From positions 2,208,501 through 2,272,500 of the forward strand of contig NZ_CP102278.1 of NCBI RefSeq assembly GCF_025149915.1: 64,000 bases of DNA, given 5' to 3'. A model generated the notes under the pieces. The model saw only the letters and a program-made list of their open reading frames with translations, was not told the DNA's origin and ran no database searches. How positions within the stretch are numbered: position 1 is the stretch's first letter; the number at the start of each line of letters is the position of its first letter. Origin of the DNA: Coprococcus eutactus (GTDB lineage: Bacteria > Bacillota > Clostridia > Lachnospirales > Lachnospiraceae). A program made the position numbers and the translations under genes. This document shows, piece after piece, positions 34,460 to 43,652 of this stretch.

Positions 34460-35755
34460 ATGGACAATAAAAAATCAATCAAACACTCACAGACGGAGTC
34501 CCCGATAAATCATTTTCTGATAGACTCCGAATATCTTTCACCGGAGGCGCTTGCTATCAAGCACCGTCTGGAGACAGATCCATCGTCAAGGAAAAGCCAT
34601 ATGGAATACCTTCCGGGCATGGAGGTTATTGAATCTGACATCCGCAGCAAGGTCATGGAGCACATGGATAGCTACGACTACAGCAGTTACACAGGCAGAG
34701 ACGTCATGGCTGCCCTTGAACACGAGACGTGCAGCATAGAGGACTTCAAGGCTCTGCTCTCCCCCGCCGCCGAACCATTTCTTGAGATGATGGCGCAGCG
34801 TGCAAGCTGTGAGACTAGCAGTCACTTCGGCAATACTGTCTACATGTTCACACCACTCTACATAGCCAATTACTGTGAGAACTACTGCGTATACTGCGGA
34901 TTCAACTGCTACAATCACATCAACCGAATGAAGCTCTCCTCGGAGCAGATTGAGAAGGAGATGAAGATCATCGCAGACAGCGGCATGGAGGAGATCCTTA
35001 TACTAACCGGTGAGAGCCGCAGCCAGAGCGACGTAAAATATATCGGCGAGGCATGCAAGCTTGCAAGGAAATACTTCCGCATGGTCGGTCTCGAGATATA
35101 TCCGGTGAACACCGATGAATACCGTTATCTCCACGAATGTGGCGCAGACTACGTGACAGTATTCCAGGAAACCTACGATGCAGACAAATACGAAACTCTT
35201 CACCTGATGGGGCACAAGAGGGTGTGGCCATATCGTTTCGACGCGCAGGAGCGCGCCCTCATGGGCGGAATGAGGGGCGTTGCATTCTCGGCACTGTTAG
35301 GACTCTCCGACTTCCGCAAGGATGCACTGGCAACAGCCCTTCACGCGTATTTTCTTCAGAGGAAATACCCGCACGCAGAGATTTCTCTCTCCTGTCCAAG
35401 ACTAAGGCCGATCATCAACAACGATCAGATCAATCCTCTAGACGTACATGAGAAGCAGCTCTGTCAGATACTGTGCGCATACAGAATATTCTTGCCATTT
35501 GCCGGAATAACTGTATCATCAAGGGAGAGTGCCGACTTCAGGAATGGTATAGTAAAGATCGCAGCAACCAAGGTATCGGCAGGCGTGTCAACAGGAATCG
35601 GCGACCATGAGAGCAAATACAGCGGCAAGGATTCCGGAAGCGAGCAGGGTGATGAACAGTTCGAGATCAACGACAACAGAAGTCTTGAACATATGTATTC
35701 AGACATAGAAGGTGAGGGACTGCAGCCAGTCCTCAACGACTATCTGTATGTGTAA
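34460..35755 (+). CDS. thiH: 2-iminoacetate synthase ThiH (radical SAM)
   Basis: 431 residues from ATG 34460 (GGAGG 7 nt upstream). Radical SAM Cys motif C-x3-C-x2-C in NYCENYCVYCGFNC, then GLEIYPVNTDEYRYLHECGADYVTVFQETYD. Cleaves tyrosine to dehydroglycine and p-cresol for the thiazole, the anaerobic alternative to ThiO. A Ser/Gly/Glu-rich insert lies near residue 400. Confidence 0.96.
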   Translation: MDNKKSIKHSQTESPINHFLIDSEYLSPEALAIKHRLETDPSSRKSHMEYLPGMEVIESDIRSKVMEHMDSYDYSSYTGRDVMAALEHETCSIEDFKALLSPAAEPFLEMMAQRASCETSSHFGNTVYMFTPLYIANYCENYCVYCGFNCYNHINRMKLSSEQIEKEMKIIADSGMEEILILTGESRSQSDVKYIGEACKLARKYFRMVGLEIYPVNTDEYRYLHECGADYVTVFQETYDADKYETLHLMGHKRVWPYRFDAQERALMGGMRGVAFSALLGLSDFRKDALATALHAYFLQRKYPHAEISLSCPRLRPIINNDQINPLDVHEKQLCQILCAYRIFLPFAGITVSSRESADFRNGIVKIAATKVSAGVSTGIGDHESKYSGKDSGSEQGDEQFEINDNRSLEHMYSDIEGEGLQPVLNDYLYV

Positions 35756-35839
35756 TATCACCTGATTAAGCAAATACAGATCTGAGCAATCTACGCACTA
35801 TAACATACCGCCACTTGCAGGCGGAGAAAGGAAATGTAA

Positions 35840-36490
35840 ATGTATACATTTAATCCTACTTTATATTTTATAACTGACAGCACCGGTCTGTCCGAGGAGG
35901 AATTTCTATACAGGGTGGAATGTGCCCTCGACGGCGGTGCAACGCTCATACAGCTTCGGGAAAAGGATCGTACAACCCGTGAGTACATACATCTAGCGTA
36001 CAAGGTGCATTCCATAGCGCGCCGCTACAATGTACCACTCATCGTAGACGACCGTGTTGATGTAGCTTTGGCGGTTGGCACCGAAGGCGTCCATGTGGGA
36101 CAGACCGACATGCCTGTCTCCATAGCCAGAAAACTCATGGGGCCTGACCGCATCGTGGGTGCAACCACCAAAACTGTCACTCAGGCCGTGGAGGCATATG
36201 AGCAGGGGGCTGATTATCTAGGAGTCGGAGCCATCTACCCTACTACCACCAAGGTCAAGACTGTACTCACGACCACAGACACACTGAGGGATATCTGTGC
36301 AGCCGTACCTATCCCTGTAAACGCTATCGGAGGACTGAACAAAACCAATCTGGATGTTCTCACTGGAATACCCATCGCAGGAATATGTGTCGTATCTGCG
36401 ATAATGAAGTCCGATAATCCATGTAAATCGGCCCACGACCTACTGATTTTGTCAAAACAACTCCAAAATAAGCTTCAAAATGGAAAATAA
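35840..36490 (+). CDS. thiE: Thiamine phosphate synthase
   Basis: 216 residues: LYFITDSTGLSEEEF, GGATLIQLREKD, VPLIVDDRVDVALAVGTEGVHVGQTDMP, GADYLGVGAIYPTTTK, VNAIGGL. Joins thiazole phosphate and HMP pyrophosphate. AAAGGAAA precedes the ATG. Last gene of the riboswitch operon; thiF, thiC, thiD and thiM are not in the window. Confidence 0.96.
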   Translation: MYTFNPTLYFITDSTGLSEEEFLYRVECALDGGATLIQLREKDRTTREYIHLAYKVHSIARRYNVPLIVDDRVDVALAVGTEGVHVGQTDMPVSIARKLMGPDRIVGATTKTVTQAVEAYEQGADYLGVGAIYPTTTKVKTVLTTTDTLRDICAAVPIPVNAIGGLNKTNLDVLTGIPIAGICVVSAIMKSDNPCKSAHDLLILSKQLQNKLQNGK

Positions 36491-36554
36491 CGTCCTTATA
36501 AACCAGGGAATGCATCAAAATGTCAATAAATACCTAATAAAATTAATTTTATGA

Positions 36555-36583
36555 TTGCAAATCTTCACATTTCCATATAGAAT
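36555..36583 (+). promoter_or_regulatory. Promoter of the PadR gene
   Basis: TTGCAA (36555-36560), 17 bp, TAGAAT (36578-36583), giving a leader of about 14 nt with AGGTG before ATG 36604. Confidence 0.65.
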
Positions 36584-36603
36584 TAGTAATACGAGGTGAA
36601 ATT

Positions 36604-37032
36604 ATGGAAAATTTAGCAATCGAAAATACAGACAACAATAACAACGACAAAAAATCGAATATTGTCGTAAATCAGAAAAGTAATTTTAGACGCGGTTCTG
36701 TAGAATTGATGGTTCTCTATCTCCTGAGCCAGAAGGACTGCTATGGATATCAGTTAACACAGCTCATCGAGGAACTTACAGACGGTGTCATTTGTATCCC
36801 TATCGGTTCCCTGTACCCAGCACTTTACAAGCTCATTGACGCAGGATACATTTCCGATGACAAAAGACTTGTTGGCAAGAGAATGGAGCGAGTTTATTAT
36901 CACATCGAGGATACTGGAAGAGAGAGACTTAAGATTCTTCTTGAGGATTATTCAGCAACAACAATCGCTATCCAGACTGTACTTGCTTATCATCCAACCA
37001 AAGGAAAAGAGGGCAAACGTAAGAAAGACTAA
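36604..37032 (+). CDS. PadR-family transcriptional regulator
   Basis: 142 residues. An Asn-rich N-terminus of 25 residues precedes the winged helix: RRGSVELMVLYLLSQKDCYGYQLTQLIEELTDGVICIPIGSLYPALYKLIDAGYIS and RVYYHIEDTGRERL. The dimer helix is short. It is followed by its own terminator and then by a HAAS-like membrane-protein gene, the usual partner of small PadR proteins. Confidence 0.92.
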   Translation: MENLAIENTDNNNNDKKSNIVVNQKSNFRRGSVELMVLYLLSQKDCYGYQLTQLIEELTDGVICIPIGSLYPALYKLIDAGYISDDKRLVGKRMERVYYHIEDTGRERLKILLEDYSATTIAIQTVLAYHPTKGKEGKRKKD

Positions 37033-37046
37033 ACAGTCAACTAGGA

Positions 37047-37077
37047 GCGTATGAGCATTTTGTTCATACGCTTTTTT
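37047..37077 (+). terminator. Terminator of the PadR gene
   Basis: GCGTATGAGC (37047-37056) pairs with GTTCATACGC (37062-37071), one wobble, followed by T6. Confidence 0.85.
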
Positions 37078-37199
37078 ATTAGTTTTTCTACGCAATTATT
37101 TATATATATTTGTGCTTCTCCTTGGGATATATTTTGTTCCCGCCAGCTATATTTCAATAAATTTTTGTCAAATTATACAGCTAAATTGTCAAAAAATTA

Positions 37200-37227
37200 T
37201 TGAATTGTATATACGCTAGTATATAAT
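37200..37227 (+). promoter_or_regulatory. Promoter with internal palindrome, candidate PadR operator
   Basis: TTGAAT (37200-37205), 16 bp, TATAAT (37222-37227). A perfect palindrome TATATAC-GCTA-GTATATA (37208-37225) fills the spacer and enters the -10. It is a natural place for the PadR protein encoded just upstream to bind (inference). Confidence 0.6.
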
Positions 37228-37269
37228 ATGTATAGAAATCTTAAATATTGTTACGCAGAGGAATTTTAT

Positions 37270-37752
37270 ATGAAAAGTGACTTGCAATTCAAAGAAGACT
37301 CAAAACTAATACATGAATACTTGAAAGCAATCAAAAAGAAGCTACGCCCTCATACTAAAGCAGAAAAGAAATATCTGACCGAACTTAAAAATGCCATGTA
37401 TGATTATGCTGAATCCTCTGGCGACAAACCAATAACAATGGAGGAACTCATTGAGAAATTTGGAGAGCCTAAGGAGTGTGCAAATCAATATAATGTAGAA
37501 TTTGATACCACACACACTGATAGCAAAAGTAAGAGACTTACTGCCGTTGTAATATCACTTGTATTATTCATTGCTCTAATTATTACCATCTGCTTTACAA
37601 TCTTTCTGCGCAGCGAATTGAAAAATTCCCGCAATTCTGAAATTTCAAAAATCGAGTCTAAAACAATAATAATACAAGAACAAACGGCAACGGAAACCGA
37701 TTACCAGGAGAGTCGCAAAATCACTCCAGTTTCTCAACCAACTATTAAATAA
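37270..37752 (+). CDS. HAAS/DUF1700-like membrane signalling protein
   Basis: 160 residues from ATG 37270 (GAGG 8 nt upstream). The cytoplasmic N-terminus (about 1-85) resembles HAAS-type domains: HEYLKAIKKKLRPHTKAEKKYLTELKNAMYDYAE and ITMEELIEKFGEPKECANQY. One membrane segment (LTAVVISLVLFIALIITICFTIFL) near 95-118 and a short extracellular tail follow. Such proteins pair with PadR regulators in envelope-stress modules. Followed at 17 nt by a secreted-protein gene. Confidence 0.75.
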   Translation: MKSDLQFKEDSKLIHEYLKAIKKKLRPHTKAEKKYLTELKNAMYDYAESSGDKPITMEELIEKFGEPKECANQYNVEFDTTHTDSKSKRLTAVVISLVLFIALIITICFTIFLRSELKNSRNSEISKIESKTIIIQEQTATETDYQESRKITPVSQPTIK

Positions 37753-37769
37753 AAATGGAGGGATTATCT

Positions 37770-38243
37770 ATGAAACAAAAACTTATTACATTAGGTCTTA
37801 TTGTCGCAATGCTCATCTCTGTTATATATGTAGCACCTGTACAGGCAGCTGAAGCAGATGATGACTCCGAAATTATAACATGCAAAGTTATTATATACGA
37901 ATACCCTACTGAACCCACTGAAAATTCAGCAGCAAGAGCAACCTCTACAAAATCAGCTTCTAAAACAGTCGTCTTCCAAAATGCAAATGGCGATGTTCTT
38001 TGGCAGGTAACTCTTGATGCAACTTTCAGATATAACGGATCCACAAGTGTTTGTACAGCTGCAAATGCATCAACTCAGACCTTTTCATCCAGTTGGAAAA
38101 CTCGGGTATCCAGCTGCTCTAAATCTCAAAACAGAGCATATGCAAGTGCATACGGCAATCGATACTCTGTCAAAGGCAAATTACTAGAGACTGTAACTCA
38201 AAATGTTACCCTAACATGTTCAAAAACAGGAGCTATATCATAA
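37770..38243 (+). CDS. Small secreted protein, unknown function
   Basis: 157 residues from ATG 37770 (GGAGGG 7 nt upstream). Signal peptide MKQKLITLGLIVAMLISVIYVAPVQA with AQA-type cleavage near residue 26, no lipobox. The mature part has a Thr/Ser/Ala-rich linker then a beta-rich domain (TVVFQNANGDVLWQVTLDATFRYNGS) with three Cys. Co-transcribed with the HAAS-like protein, so it may be the effector or ligand of that module (inference). Confidence 0.65.
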   Translation: MKQKLITLGLIVAMLISVIYVAPVQAAEADDDSEIITCKVIIYEYPTEPTENSAARATSTKSASKTVVFQNANGDVLWQVTLDATFRYNGSTSVCTAANASTQTFSSSWKTRVSSCSKSQNRAYASAYGNRYSVKGKLLETVTQNVTLTCSKTGAIS

Positions 38244-38276
38244 CCTGTATATACACTCAAACAAAACAGTCTAAAT

Positions 38277-38324
38277 AAAAACCCTGTTATCTTATTTTTG
38301 GCACATAAGATGACAGGGTTTTTT
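38277..38324. terminator. Bidirectional terminator between 38243 and 38342
   Basis: A long stem, AAAAACCCTGT-ATCTTA (38277-38294) with TAAGAT-ACAGGGTTTTTT (38306-38324), flanked by A- and T-runs. Confidence 0.88.
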
Positions 38325-38341
38325 ATTTTATTATCCACTTC

Positions 38342-39640
38342 TTATTTTACTATCTTGAACGTTCTTGTGATTGATCCTGAATATCGTCCGCTAAAGGTGA
38401 TAACAACTTTGTATGTTCCAACCTTTGATCTGGACTTTGGATATGTAATCTTATAATACTTTGCCGAGACTGTCTTGCCATCGCTGTCCCTGACTACAAC
38501 CGAAGGTGTCTTTGCCTTTCCATCATACTTATAGGATGTTTTCGACAAATTCACACTCTTTACAGATTTTACTGTAATGTATCTCTTATTGCCACATACT
38601 TTGCATGTGTGAAGTACTTTTCCATCTGTCTTTGTTGTCGCATATTTCACAACCTTGCCCGAATATGAATGGCGGCACTTTCCAGATACTGTCACGGTAA
38701 ATGATGCAGATTTTGTCCCTATCTTAGCAGTAATCTTCGTTGTTCCCTTCTTGAGGCCTGTCACGACACCCGACTGGCTGACTCTGGCAACAGACGGATT
38801 AGATGATGTCCACTTCACACTTGACGTAACCTTATATGAAGTTTTTGAATAATTTCCAAGCACCGCTCTCAGTGCGTATGTGGACTTCTGTGCACGGTCT
38901 ATTGTCTTCGGTCCCGTCACCTTGAGTGAAGTTATATTCTTCGTACTGACTTCCACTGTGGCGCTGCACTTACCTGTTGCCTTTGCCACTTTCTCCGACT
39001 GGGTTCCAGCTCCCATGAACTGGGCAACCGTTGTATTGTAGAACGACGCTGAATCATTGAGAAATGTACCTATTCCCACATACCTGTTGTTCGGATCTAT
39101 CATCGATGTGTAGTGACCAGTCACAGCATTCTTGGTTCCTGCCACATAATCCGCCTTCTCGCTTGCCCACTGGTCAATAGCCATCGTCATGCCCTCCGAC
39201 CAGTTCCATGCTATAACCTCGGACGTAACCCATCCGCTTCCCGGATACTTGAAACTGAATACGTTTTTTCCGTTCAATCTCTGGTGATACATAGTTACAC
39301 TCGACTCTGCCGCCCTAATACGCGCTATCTTTTCAAGTCCTGCAGACCACTTTATAGGAACATAATCCTTAAGTGTCAGTTTTTTACCGTTCATCTTAAT
39401 TCCCTGCTTACATGCCTGGTATCGAAGCTGGTTAATCTTCTTAACCGCTGCCGCAGCGCCCGATGCATACTGTCCTCCCATCGCTATGAACACACATCCT
39501 GAGGAAGGTTTCGATACATCCGCCGGTATAGTTGCAGCCTGAGCCTTATTGACATCAACCGGTATCAATGACAACAGCATCGCCAGCCCCAGCACAGCTG
39601 TGATAATCCTGCCAAATACTTTTTTCTTTCGTACTCCCAT
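38342..39640 (-). CDS. Secreted CAP-domain protein with Big-2-type and C-terminal Ig-like domains
   Basis: 432 residues from ATG 39640 (GGAGAGG upstream). Signal peptide ending near KAQAAT (about residue 35). A CAP/SCP domain (about 60-210; INQLRYQACKQGIKMNGKKLTLKDYVPIKWSAGLEKIARIRAAESSVTMYHQRLNGK). A Big-2-like domain (about 235-320; VKWTSSNPSVARVSQSGVVTGLKKGTTKITAKIG). A zinc-ribbon-like CxxC (HTCKVCGNKR), then an Ig/MBG-like end (about 355-432). Probably released or wall-associated; no LPxTG. Confidence 0.85.
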   Translation of the reverse strand: MGVRKKKVFGRIITAVLGLAMLLSLIPVDVNKAQAATIPADVSKPSSGCVFIAMGGQYASGAAAAVKKINQLRYQACKQGIKMNGKKLTLKDYVPIKWSAGLEKIARIRAAESSVTMYHQRLNGKNVFSFKYPGSGWVTSEVIAWNWSEGMTMAIDQWASEKADYVAGTKNAVTGHYTSMIDPNNRYVGIGTFLNDSASFYNTTVAQFMGAGTQSEKVAKATGKCSATVEVSTKNITSLKVTGPKTIDRAQKSTYALRAVLGNYSKTSYKVTSSVKWTSSNPSVARVSQSGVVTGLKKGTTKITAKIGTKSASFTVTVSGKCRHSYSGKVVKYATTKTDGKVLHTCKVCGNKRYITVKSVKSVNLSKTSYKYDGKAKTPSVVVRDSDGKTVSAKYYKITYPKSRSKVGTYKVVITFSGRYSGSITRTFKIVK

Positions 39641-39698
39641 ACTTTTCCTCTCCTTTAAACATATTTTTTTATTATACACTATATGGGAGCATATTTCA

Positions 39699-40211
39699 TC
39701 AATATCTATGCAATGCTTTCGCTACAGATATCGCTATAACAAATTCCAACACTGTAGTTACCACATATATCGCTATACATATAGCCACTTTCTTACCAGA
39801 AGACAGTTTCTTGTTATTCACAATCGTCGTAGTTATGGTTGCCATGGTCGCATTGATCAATGCACCTACCGCACCGCCAAGCACCGCAAAAATATTTATA
39901 ATATACAACACATAGAACACAACGACCCAGCCCGGCAACTTTGGCACCTGGTACTGTTGTCCTGTGCTCATATCTATTCCATCCATCAAAAGCACAACTC
40001 CGTCTATCTGGCCTATCACCAATGTCAGTTCCTTTCCAGCCAGCGGCACAGTATAACTCATTCTTGAAGGTATAAACTTTCTCTTGTATTCCAGCGATCT
40101 GAGCTTGAACGCCTCACCGCCATTGATATACACACTGCCCTTCATATACTCCACCAGATACACAACTCCATTTATCTGGACATTCCAACTGTACCTCTCC
40201 ACATTTGCCAT
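39699..40211 (-). CDS. Small membrane protein with N-terminal beta domain, unknown function
   Basis: 170 residues from ATG 40211 (GGAGG upstream). The first about 85 residues are beta-rich and cytoplasmic (WNVQINGVVYLVEYMKGSVYINGGEAFKLRS; DGVVLLMDGIDMSTGQQY), with a spacing that faintly recalls FAIM-type domains. Two membrane segments follow (about 95-125 and 140-165). I do not recognise the family. Upstream, GTTGC/GCAAC repeats near 40288-40317 can form a hairpin. Confidence 0.6.
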   Translation of the reverse strand: MANVERYSWNVQINGVVYLVEYMKGSVYINGGEAFKLRSLEYKRKFIPSRMSYTVPLAGKELTLVIGQIDGVVLLMDGIDMSTGQQYQVPKLPGWVVVFYVLYIINIFAVLGGAVGALINATMATITTTIVNNKKLSSGKKVAICIAIYVVTTVLEFVIAISVAKALHRY

Positions 40212-40412
40212 AAATTTGTTCCTCCTATAAAATAAAATTAGCAATAAGTAAATTATAAAAAAACATATCATCCTACAAGCTATTTATGGTTGCAAGTCTC
40301 GCAACCGGCAGTTGCAAGCCTTGATTTTATTGACTTTCTCCTGTTTTCGAGCTTTCATTAACTATCAAATCGCTATTCATGTGCTCATTCTTTATATGAT
40401 TTCTGCAGATGC

Positions 40413-40470
40413 AAAAGCCCCACACCGTACGAAATATCTCTAAGATATATCATAACAGTGTGGGGCTTTT
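40413..40470 (-). terminator. Terminator of the rpmG-to-rplA strand
   Basis: AAAAGCCCCACAC (40413-40425) pairs perfectly with GTGTGGGGCTTTT (40458-40470). Confidence 0.9.
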
Positions 40471-40501
40471 GATCGTAACTGATGATCAGATCAACCAGCT
40501 T

Positions 40502-41194
40502 TTACACGTAACTTGTTGTGTTGATCTTGACACCAGGTCCCATTGTTGAAGCAATTACAACACTCTTAAGGTACTGACCCTTAGCAGCTGCTGGCTTTGC
40601 CTTAACAATAGCATTTATTAAAGTCTGGAAATTCTCGTTTAACTGTTCCTCTGTGAAAGAAACCTTTCCCACTGGCACATGGATAATGTTGGCTTTGTCA
40701 AGTCTGTACTCTATCTTACCAGCTTTGATATCTGTGATAGCCTTTGTTACATCCATAGTAACTGTTCCAGCCTTAGGGTTTGGCATGAGACCCTTTGGTC
40801 CAAGTACACGGCCAAGACGTCCTACAACGCCCATCATATCAGGTGTTGCAACTACAACGTCGAAATCTAACCATCCCTCGTTCTGGATCTTTGGTACGAG
40901 CTCGTCTCCACCAGCGTAATCAGCGCCTGCTGCAAGAGCCTCGTCAACCTTTGCACCCTTAGCAAATACGAGAACTTTAACAGTCTTACCTGTTCCGTGT
41001 GGAAGTACTACAGCACCACGAACCTGCTGATCAGCGTGACGTCCATCAACACCGAGTCTGAGGTGTGCCTCTACTGTCTCATCAAACTTAGCTGAAGCCA
41101 TCTTCTTAACTAAAGCAACAGCCTCTGTTGCCTCGTAAGCAGCTGTCTTATCATAGAGCTTGCTTGCATCTACATATTTCTTACTCTTTATCAT
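40502..41194 (-). CDS. rplA: 50S ribosomal protein L1
   Basis: 230 residues: [86 protein letters not shown]1 binds 23S rRNA and can repress its own mRNA. Last gene before the terminator; follows rplK by 55 nt. Confidence 0.98.
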   Translation of the reverse strand: MIKSKKYVDASKLYDKTAAYEATEAVALVKKMASAKFDETVEAHLRLGVDGRHADQQVRGAVVLPHGTGKTVKVLVFAKGAKVDEALAAGADYAGGDELVPKIQNEGWLDFDVVVATPDMMGVVGRLGRVLGPKGLMPNPKAGTVTMDVTKAITDIKAGKIEYRLDKANIIHVPVGKVSFTEEQLNENFQTLINAIVKAKPAAAKGQYLKSVVIASTMGPGVKINTTSYV

Positions 41195-41249
41195 TATTAT
41201 AAACCTCCTGTGGTCATATCGGGAGCGACCCTCCCACTAAATATCTGTA

Positions 41250-41675
41250 TTACTCTTCAACTGTAACGCCCATTGAACGAGCTGTTCCAGCGATCATGCT
41301 CATAGCAGCCTCAAGGCTTGCAGCGTTCAGATCCTTCATCTTAAGTTCAGCGATCTCCTGAACCTTAGCCTTAGAAATTGTTGCAACCTTAGTCTTCTTT
41401 GAGTTTGCAGAACCTGACTTGATGTTACATGCCTTCTTAATAAGAAGTGCTGCAGGTGGAGTCTTTGTAATGAAGCTGAAGCTCTTATCCTGGTATACTG
41501 TGATAACAACAGGAATAACCATGTCACCCTCATTAGCTGTTCTTGCATTGAATTCCTTTGTGAAAGCAACGATATTTACACCGTGCTGACCAAGTGCTGG
41601 TCCAACAGGTGGTGCAGGAGTTGCCTTTCCTGCAGGTATCTGTAATTTGATGTATCCTTCTACTTTCTTTGCCAT
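41250..41675 (-). CDS. rplK: 50S ribosomal protein L11
   Basis: 141 residues from ATG 41675 (GGAGG upstream): [35 protein letters not shown] and the C-terminal RNA-binding half with [13 protein letters not shown]. Part of the GTPase-associated centre. Conserved order after nusG. Confidence 0.98.
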   Translation of the reverse strand: MAKKVEGYIKLQIPAGKATPAPPVGPALGQHGVNIVAFTKEFNARTANEGDMVIPVVITVYQDKSFSFITKTPPAALLIKKACNIKSGSANSKKTKVATISKAKVQEIAELKMKDLNAASLEAAMSMIAGTARSMGVTVEE

Positions 41676-41732
41676 TTTAGCATTCCTCCAAAATACTGTG
41701 GTAATAACGGGCAAAACCCTTCCACTTGATAA

Positions 41733-42260
41733 TTACAACTTCTTGATATCAGCAAACGCAATATCAACAGTATTTACTCGACCAAACATTTCTACTTCGA
41801 TGGCTACGGTCTGTTTTGCAGTATTAATTGCCTTAATTGTTGCTACTGTGCCTTCCCAGGCACCTGAAGTAACCGTGATAGAATCACCCACTTCAACGTC
41901 GATGACAACCTCATCTGAAGTCTGATACAGATTGCTCAGTTCTTCCTCTGTGAGCGGAACAGGCTTTCTTGGATCTGATCCAACAAATCCTGTGACACCT
42001 CTTGTATTACGAACAACATACCATGTAACATCATTCATGATCATGTTGATGAGAACGTAACCAGGAAGTATCTTCCTTTCTATTGACTTTGGCTTGCCAT
42101 TCTTAATCTCTGTGGCATCCTCTACAGGTACGACTACCTCAATGATCTGGTCCTGTAAATTTCTGTTTTCTTTTGTTTTCTCAATATCAGCCTTTACTTT
42201 GTTTTCATATCCTGAGTATGTATGAACAACATACCATCTTGCATTCTCTGCCTCTGACAT
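41733..42260 (-). CDS. nusG: Transcription antitermination protein NusG
   Basis: 175 residues from ATG 42260: ARWYVVHTYSGYENKVK (NGN domain), GYVLINMIMNDVTWYVVRNTRGVTGFVG, then a KOW domain (VEVGDSITVTSGAWEGTVATI). Couples RNA polymerase to elongation control. The GTG/ATG codons upstream are close to the secE stop; GGTGG supports 42260. Confidence 0.96.
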   Translation of the reverse strand: MSEAENARWYVVHTYSGYENKVKADIEKTKENRNLQDQIIEVVVPVEDATEIKNGKPKSIERKILPGYVLINMIMNDVTWYVVRNTRGVTGFVGSDPRKPVPLTEEELSNLYQTSDEVVIDVEVGDSITVTSGAWEGTVATIKAINTAKQTVAIEVEMFGRVNTVDIAFADIKKL

Positions 42261-42275
42261 ATTCTCCACCATCCT

Positions 42276-42488
42276 TTACCCAACTATGAAATTCAAACCA
42301 ATCTGGATCAGCCAATCCACAATAGCTATGATACAGCCGAGAACAACTGTCGATAAAACTACCGCAACTGACTGCCTTGCAAGGGATTTCTTATCAAGCC
42401 ATGTTATCTTGTTAAATTCTCCCTTTAATTCCTGAAACCAGCTTCTCTTGAGAGTATTTGACTTTTCTTCTTTATTAGATTTAGACAT
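42276..42488 (-). CDS. secE: Preprotein translocase subunit SecE
   Basis: 70 residues; charged N-terminus, KRSWFQELKGEFNKITWLDKKSLARQSVAVVLSTVV, one membrane segment. Conserved position between rpmG and nusG. Confidence 0.95.
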   Translation of the reverse strand: MSKSNKEEKSNTLKRSWFQELKGEFNKITWLDKKSLARQSVAVVLSTVVLGCIIAIVDWLIQIGLNFIVG

Positions 42489-42516
42489 AACTCTTTTCCT
42501 CCTTACTGGTTCAGAC

Positions 42517-42666
42517 TATTTTGTCTCCTTGTGTACTGTATGAGCCTTGCAGAATCTACAGTACTTCTTTGTTTCCATTCTGTCTGGATGCGTTTTCTTA
42601 TCCTTTGTCATATTGTAATTACGCTGTTTACAATCCTGACATGCCAATGTTATTTTAACGCGCATT
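42517..42666 (-). CDS. rpmG: 50S ribosomal protein L33
   Basis: 49 residues, ATG at 42666 with GGAGG upstream: [20 protein letters not shown], ending [15 protein letters not shown]. Two CxxC pairs identify the zinc-binding form. First gene of the rpmG-secE-nusG-rplK-rplA strand. Confidence 0.95.
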
Positions 42667-42727
42667 TCCACTTACCTCCATTGTTATTTTAAGGCACAAA
42701 AAAAAGACCTCTTTCATCGCAAAGTCT

Positions 42728-42757
42728 ACAATAACACAATCAGACTATGCAAGTCAA
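42728..42757 (-). promoter_or_regulatory. Candidate promoter of rpmG-secE-nusG
   Basis: Minus strand TTGACT (42752-42757), 18 bp, TATTGT (42728-42733). Confidence 0.5.
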
Positions 42758-42809
42758 GAAGTCTTTTATAAAATTTTGCTTTATAAAGGTAATATTTTTG
42801 TACTTTCCG

Positions 42810-43058
42810 CTATCTCGCGTTTGAGCTCATGTCCTTTATCATATCAATGAGCTCCATATCTGAACTGGTGAGCTTGACGTTGGTACATATCGCCTTTCCC
42901 TCCGTGTCAGTTATCTTTACTTCTATTATATAGCCCTCTTTTATTCCTGTGGCTGATGCTGCCCTGAGGAACATCGGAAACTTTGGATGATTGTTCACGA
43001 ATTTGTCCCACGCGCTCTTTATCTTAAACAGCATTGCTGGATTCATAGCCATATTCAT
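42810..43058 (-). CDS. Small conserved-looking protein, unknown function
   Basis: 82 residues, soluble: FKIKSAWDKFVNNHPKFPMFLRAASATGIKEGYIIEVKITDTEGKAICTNVKLTSSDMELIDMIK. One beta-rich domain, no Cys pair, no signal. AAGGAAG lies close to ATG 43058; ATG 43052 is an alternative start with better spacing. I do not recognise the family. Confidence 0.6.
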   Translation of the reverse strand: MNMAMNPAMLFKIKSAWDKFVNNHPKFPMFLRAASATGIKEGYIIEVKITDTEGKAICTNVKLTSSDMELIDMIKDMSSNAR

Positions 43059-43087
43059 TCTTCCTTTCTGGTATTACTTCTTACATA

Positions 43088-43564
43088 CTACTTCAGCAGT
43101 CCTATGGCGCCAAATACTCCCACGCTGCCGAGATACATTATAACTCCTGCCATGACGACTCCAAGCATGACCATGATAACGCTTTTCCTCCAGTCAAGTT
43201 CGAGGAAGCTTGCTGCCAGAGTTCCCGTCCAGGCTCCCGTTCCCGGAAGTGGTATCCCCACAAACAAGAGCAGTGCAATATACACACCCACGCCAGACTT
43301 TTCCATAAGTTTCTGTCCGCCCCGCTCTCCTTTGACCAGGCACCATGTGAAAAATCTCCCTATAAACCTCTTATCTTTTCCCCACTCAAGCACTCTTCTG
43401 GCAAACCAATATATAAATGGTACTGGTATCATATTTCCTATAACGCACACTATGAACGATGGTATACTTGGAAGTCCAAATCCTACCGAATAAGGTATAG
43501 CTCCACGAAGCTCGAGTATAGGAACCATGGAAATTAAAAATATAGTCAGGTATTTTTTCAGCAT
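43088..43564 (-). CDS. Small multidrug export family protein (COG2426-like)
   Basis: 158 residues with about four membrane segments: MVPILELRGAIPYSVGFGLP, VCVIGNMIPVPFIYWFARRVLEW, LFVGIPLPGTGAWTGTLAASFLELDWRKSV. The ELRG and PGTGAW motifs mark the family, which sits in the DedA/SNARE-associated fold. Despite the name, transport substrate is unproven. Runs 29 nt ahead of the small gene at 42810, likely co-transcribed. Confidence 0.85.
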   Translation of the reverse strand: MLKKYLTIFLISMVPILELRGAIPYSVGFGLPSIPSFIVCVIGNMIPVPFIYWFARRVLEWGKDKRFIGRFFTWCLVKGERGGQKLMEKSGVGVYIALLLFVGIPLPGTGAWTGTLAASFLELDWRKSVIMVMLGVVMAGVIMYLGSVGVFGAIGLLK

Positions 43565-43652
43565 AATAAACCCCTTGTCTTATTTTTTTAATATGCACAT
43601 ACTATCATGTATACGCACATATATGCAATATCATTTTAAGGTCTGCTGCTGT

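Noticed and set aside
39113..39502. 129-codon plus-strand open frame
   Set aside because: Antisense to the CAP-domain gene and without a ribosome site.
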